Assembly: GCA_934511335.1 (NCBI GenBank)
Contig: CAKSWL010000010.1
Span: 1-17,923 of the forward strand
Source of the DNA: an uncultured Cloacibacillus sp.
GTDB taxonomy: Bacteria; Synergistota; Synergistia; Synergistales; Synergistaceae
DNA: 17,923 nt
Direction of reading: 5' to 3'
Shown: one piece after another, positions 14,970 to 17,923 of the stretch
Numbering within the stretch: the first letter of the stretch is position 1
Layout: each line of letters opens with the position of its first letter
Position numbers and translations under genes: made by a program
The notes under the pieces: model-generated
Seen by the model: only the letters and a program-made list of their open reading frames with translations
Told to the model about the DNA's origin: nothing
Database searches by the model: none

Positions 14970-15047
14970 TCAACACCAAAGCGAAAACATCGTTGGTTGT
15001 GGATAAAGTCCGCCTGATGTCTTTCTCAAAATTTATTACATCTATGT

Positions 15048-15077
15048 ATTATGGGGTATATGCCGACCTTTTGTCAA
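15048..15077 (-). promoter_or_regulatory. Promoter of rpsU-yqeY
   Basis: TTGACA (15072-15077) and CATAAT (15048-15053) with an 18-base spacer point leftwards. The start site would be near 15041, giving a leader of about 100 bases before rpsU. No terminator is visible between the mtaB stop and this promoter. Confidence 0.65.
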
Positions 15078-15100
15078 TAATAACGCGAGGCGTAATTCAC

Positions 15101-16423
15101 CTAAATTACTGAAACATCAGAGCTGAATCGGATGTTTTGGGAAATCCCCGCCGTTACAAGCCCCTCCTCCTCGTACTTAGCAGGTATTACCGTGATTTCT
15201 TCGTTTATTTCCGCGGCGGCCAGGGCGGTGATTCTGATGTAATTTCTTGTGAGGCCCTTTGCCGCCGCACCGTCCGTCTCTTCGGTGAGGATGGCGCACT
15301 CAGCGCCGATCCATTTCGTGCAGAACTCTTTATGCAGCGCCGCGGCGAGCGAAAGCGCCTCCGAGACGCGCGGACGCACCTCCGTCTCTTTGAGCTGCTC
15401 CATTGCGGCGGCCGGCGTGCCCGCGCGCGGCGAATAGGGGAAGACGTGGATCTTGCCGAACCCCTGTTCCCTCACAAAGTCAAGGCTGCGCCGGAAGGCC
15501 GCGCCGTCCTCCGTGGGGAAGCCCACCATCAGGTCGGTGCTGACGTGCAGGCTGTCGCCGAGCGCTTCCCGCGCCCGCTGTACGACCCTCGCAAAATCCG
15601 CCGCGCGGTAGCCGCGCCTCATCGAGGAGAGCACGCCGTCGTCGCCCGATTGCAGCGGCATGTGGAGATGTTCGCAGAAGGCGGGGCAATCGGCGAGCGC
15701 GGCTAAGAGCTCGTCGTTCACCGCGAATGGTTCGATCGAACCGAAACGAAGCCTTTTTATCTCGGGAAGCGCGCCGATGCCGCGCACCAGCTGCGGAAGA
15801 TCGTCATAAAGTCCGAGATGCACGCCGGTGAGGACGATCTCCGGGCAGCCGGAACCGGTGATCCGGCGGGCCTCTTCCACCGCCTCCGCCAGCGGGCGCG
15901 AGACCGGTTTGCCGCGCACGGCGGGGACGATGCAGTAAGAGCAGTAGTGATCACAGCCGTCCTGAACTTTGAGGAAGGCCCGCGTATGAAGCCGGGGCCT
16001 GTCGAGCGTCAGGCCGTCCCACAGGTCGTCCCTTTCGATGCCGCGGTCCACCTCGAGGCGCGGCGCGGCGCCGTTCAGTCGTTCGGCGATGAGGTGCGGC
16101 AGCCGGTGTTTTAAACGGTTTCCCAAAGCGATGTCGATATCCAGCAGCGCCAGTTCCGCCTCCGTCATTCTCTGCGCGTAACAGCCGCAGGCTGCGATGA
16201 CGGCGCGCGGGTTTTCGCGGCGCGCCCGGCGGATCAGCTTGCGGCACTTGCGGTCGGCGACGGCGGTGATCGTGCAGGTGACGATGACGACGATCTCCGG
16301 CGATTCTTCGCCGCGGACCGCCCCCTCCGCCTCGAGCGCCGCGGCGATCGCTTCGCCCTCATACTGGTTTGTACGGCAGCCCTGTATATGTATCGCGAAT
16401 TTTTTCCCTAGAAGGATCCCCAT
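15101..16423 (-). CDS. mtaB: tRNA (t6A37) methylthiotransferase MtaB family
   Basis: This radical-SAM enzyme is expected to add a methylthio group to t6A37 of tRNAs that read ANN codons. The 440 residues fit the MTTase layout: an N-terminal domain with cluster-binding Cys16 (QGCRTNQYEGEA), Cys50 (IVTCTITAVADRKCRK) and Cys81 (AACGCYAQRMTEAEL); a radical-SAM core with GCDHYCSYCIVPAVRGKPVS, giving Cys157, Cys161 and Cys164; and a C-terminal TRAM-like tail. NQYEGEA and ITAVADRKCRK are closer to MtaB than to MiaB or RimO. No strong ribosome binding site is visible before the ATG. The gene begins 14 bases after the broken MNT gene, so it is probably cotranscribed with the genes upstream of it. Confidence 0.9.
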   Translation of the reverse strand: MGILLGKKFAIHIQGCRTNQYEGEAIAAALEAEGAVRGEESPEIVVIVTCTITAVADRKCRKLIRRARRENPRAVIAACGCYAQRMTEAELALLDIDIALGNRLKHRLPHLIAERLNGAAPRLEVDRGIERDDLWDGLTLDRPRLHTRAFLKVQDGCDHYCSYCIVPAVRGKPVSRPLAEAVEEARRITGSGCPEIVLTGVHLGLYDDLPQLVRGIGALPEIKRLRFGSIEPFAVNDELLAALADCPAFCEHLHMPLQSGDDGVLSSMRRGYRAADFARVVQRAREALGDSLHVSTDLMVGFPTEDGAAFRRSLDFVREQGFGKIHVFPYSPRAGTPAAAMEQLKETEVRPRVSEALSLAAALHKEFCTKWIGAECAILTEETDGAAAKGLTRNYIRITALAAAEINEEITVIPAKYEEEGLVTAGISQNIRFSSDVSVI

Positions 16424-16437
16424 CTCAGTTCTCGTAC

Positions 16438-16679
16438 TCAGCCTCTCAGCACAATGTGGTATTTTCGGATATTATCTTTGAATGATTCCGGAATATCGTC
16501 CCAGACAAAAATATCGGCGCGGAAAGGAAGCCGGCTTTCATCAAGAGCCTCCGCCAGCGCGGAAACCGCGCGCCTGTCCGCGGTGAAGACGACGAAACCT
16601 CGCAGTCTGGAACGTATTTTGCAAAATACTCGCCTAAAATTTTTGCCGCGTTTTCACTGATGCCGGGGGTTCTATTCAT
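16438..16679 (-). pseudogene. Decayed MNT-type nucleotidyltransferase (partner of HEPN protein)
   Basis: The start, MNRTPGISENAAKILGEYF, looks like the opening helix of small MNT nucleotidyltransferases (HI0073/MntA type). The C-terminal part of the same family is in a different frame: ALAEALDESRLPFRADIF, then VWDDIPESFKDNIRKYHIVL, ending at a TGA at 16438. The frame changes between about 16600 and 16615. The catalytic core expected between the two parts, the GSRARG loop with the DID metal site (about 25-30 residues), is absent, so this is a frameshift plus an internal deletion. The frame that starts at 16679 continues to 16446 but is nonsense after the break. The gene overlaps the HEPN gene by 8 bases. 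It cannot be an active nucleotidyltransferase as read. Confidence 0.72.
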
Positions 16680-17103
16680 GAAGCCGCTTCCCCGTCATTT
16701 TTTCGTAAAGCGCCTCAGCGTCAGAGATGAAAGAGGGCGTCAGCGCCAACGAGCGCCGCGCTTTTTCGCCGCTGTAATCGTAAGACGTCCCGGTGCGCGC
16801 GTCTGCATAATCAAGCCAGCGTTCCACCGGCGGCGGAATGACGCCGTTCTCAAACGCACAGCGCGGCGGCGGCTTGGGGCTGTTGGGCGGCTCCGGGATT
16901 CCCAGCTCTTCTGAAAGGTAACGTTTCAAGACCTTCCACATGCAGTCATAAGAGACTTCGCAGCGCTGTATGACCGACCCGGAAACGGCCTCGCGCATAA
17001 GCCGTTCGGCGTCATGTCCCAATTCAAGATAATTATCGTGCCGCTCTTTGAGATTTATAAGTGGTTTTTGAAATTTATCATATTGAATCATGAAGCCGCT
17101 CAC
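16672..17103 (-). CDS. HI0074-type HEPN protein (MNT-HEPN toxin-like partner)
   Basis: This 143-residue helical protein matches the nucleotidyltransferase substrate-binding (HI0074/HepT-like) family: KPLINLKERHDNYLEL, SGSVIQRCEVSYDCMWKVLK (about 41-60), RYLSEELG, ENGVI and VERWLDYADARTGTSYDY. In type VII MNT-HEPN toxin-antitoxin pairs, the HEPN protein is an RNase toxin whose RX4-6H motif is needed for cleavage. Here the corresponding site is R103-TGTS-Y108, so the histidine is replaced by tyrosine. A GTG at 17103 has AAAGGA 6 bases upstream; an ATG at 17091 is the alternative. It starts 10 bases after the kinase stop and overlaps the broken MNT gene. Family call is good; toxic activity is doubtful. 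Confidence 0.82.
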   Translation of the reverse strand: MSGFMIQYDKFQKPLINLKERHDNYLELGHDAERLMREAVSGSVIQRCEVSYDCMWKVLKRYLSEELGIPEPPNSPKPPPRCAFENGVIPPPVERWLDYADARTGTSYDYSGEKARRSLALTPSFISDAEALYEKMTGKRLHE

Positions 17104-17113
17104 GCCTTGTCCT

Positions 17114-17923
17114 TTATATGTCCCTTATCTTCCTCTGTCCCGCGAAGAGCTCCTTCATCGGCCCCGCCAGCAGGCGCTGCCGCTCTGCAAAGACCTTTTC
17201 GTAGAGGGCGGCGTTTTTCGCGTCGGGTTCAAAGCGGCCGCGGAAGGTGATCCACCGCCGCATCGTCTCTTTTATATTGTCGATGTCGCCGACGGCGTGG
17301 GCCGCCACGGCGACGTCGGCCATCAGGCCGCCTTCGCTCCTGGTGGGGACGTTGTAGGCTCCGCCTATGACGTCCGCCTTGATCTGTGTCCAGAGGGGGC
17401 TCTTGCTGCCGCCCTCGGTGCCGATGATCTCGTTTAAGGGGATGCCGCATTCGCGGTAGATCTTTATCATCTGGGCGTACTCGAAGGCTATCGCCTCGAG
17501 GATCGAGCGCCACATCGCGGCGCGGTCGCTCGCGCCGAAAAGACCGATGAAGGCGCCGCAGGCGCCCGGCATATCGGGGCCCGCGCCCTGCAAATAGGGA
17601 TAGAACAAGAGCCCGCGCGCACCGGCGGGCACGTCCGCCGCGAGGGTGTCCATCTCCGCGTAAAACATCGGGTCTCCCGCGCGGTTTGCGACGCTGTCGC
17701 GGAACCAGCGCAGCGACAGGCCGCCGGCGCGGATCATGCTCCAGTAAAAATAAGAGTCCTCGAGCGTGCCGGTGGCGAACATCATGCCGGGGGCCGCCGT
17801 GATACGGCTGTCGGCCTCGGCGACGGCGACGGCGAATATCGAGGCCGTTCCCGCCACGTCGGCGGCCAATCCCGGCTCCAGCAGTCCGGAGGCCAGCGCC
17901 GACTGCATAGTGTCGCCGGCTCC
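17114..17923 (-). CDS. FGGY-family sugar kinase, C-terminal part (xylulokinase-like)
   Basis: The gene enters from the right edge, and the last 269 residues are present. The visible part opens GAGDTMQSALASGLLEPG, the FGGY second-domain signature seen in xylulokinases, with a likely catalytic Asp in GAGDT. Further landmarks are GTASIFAVAV, LLFYPYLQGAGPDMPGA, the helix RSILEAIAFEYAQM and the ATP-binding TEGGSKSPLWTQIKADVIG. These kinases phosphorylate pentuloses, polyols or related sugars; the substrate cannot be told without the N-terminal half. The stop lies 10 bases before the HEPN gene start and no terminator is visible between them, so the kinase, HEPN, MNT remnant and mtaB may share a transcript. 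Confidence 0.9.
   Translation of the reverse strand, partial: GAGDTMQSALASGLLEPGLAADVAGTASIFAVAVAEADSRITAAPGMMFATGTLEDSYFYWSMIRAGGLSLRWFRDSVANRAGDPMFYAEMDTLAADVPAGARGLLFYPYLQGAGPDMPGACGAFIGLFGASDRAAMWRSILEAIAFEYAQMIKIYRECGIPLNEIIGTEGGSKSPLWTQIKADVIGGAYNVPTRSEGGLMADVAVAAHAVGDIDNIKETMRRWITFRGRFEPDAKNAALYEKVFAERQRLLAGPMKELFAGQRKIRDI

Overview
The window is one strand-biased stretch of a bacterial chromosome. Every recognisable gene except one (11643-12827) is on the minus strand. The gene mix (gyrB beside a small RemB/DUF370-like gene, rpsU-yqeY, mtaB, an LpxB-like glycosyltransferase, a dTDP-sugar operon and a WbaP-type sugar transferase) fits a diderm anaerobe. I lean towards Synergistota (Cloacibacillus/Synergistes-like), but that is inference from gene content, base composition and general impression, with no search behind it.

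Layout. (1) 1-4932: a minus-strand dTDP-deoxysugar operon, read from rfbB through an EvaA/TylX-type NDP-hexose 2,3-dehydratase, a Gfo/Idh/MocA ketoreductase and a VioA-like DegT aminotransferase to rfbA, which runs off the left edge. The genes are overlapping or separated by a few bases. Together they predict an amino-2,4,6-trideoxyhexose of the kind best known from antibiotic side chains, here probably destined for a surface glycan. (2) 4994-6575: an AT-rich stretch with a membrane-anchored Sel1-repeat protein under a perfect consensus promoter, a bidirectional terminator-like hairpin, a (CT)17 microsatellite inside a doubtful ORF, and the first copy of a dispersed repeat. (3) 6576-8867: a polyprenyl-phosphate sugar-1-phosphate transferase and a YdcF/DUF218 membrane protein. 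(4) 8868-11614: the second repeat copy, gyrB with a strong terminator, and a small RemB-like gene before gyrB. (5) 11580-12827: promoter elements that overlap the remB/gyrB promoter on the opposite strand, and an LpxB-related glycosyltransferase. (6) 12828-14212: a terminator, the third repeat copy and a class-V aminotransferase. (7) 14235-15077: a terminator, yqeY, rpsU and the rpsU promoter. (8) 15101-17923: mtaB, a decayed MNT nucleotidyltransferase, its HEPN partner and the C-terminal part of an FGGY sugar kinase, packed closely enough to be one transcript.

The most unusual items are the three-copy repeat family (copies at 6325, 8947 and 12942, all in the same orientation and lying 3' of minus-strand genes), the antibiotic-style deoxysugar pathway, the (CT)17 tract, the broken MNT-HEPN pair whose HEPN protein also lacks its usual histidine, and the overlapping divergent promoter elements between remB/gyrB and the LpxB-like gene.
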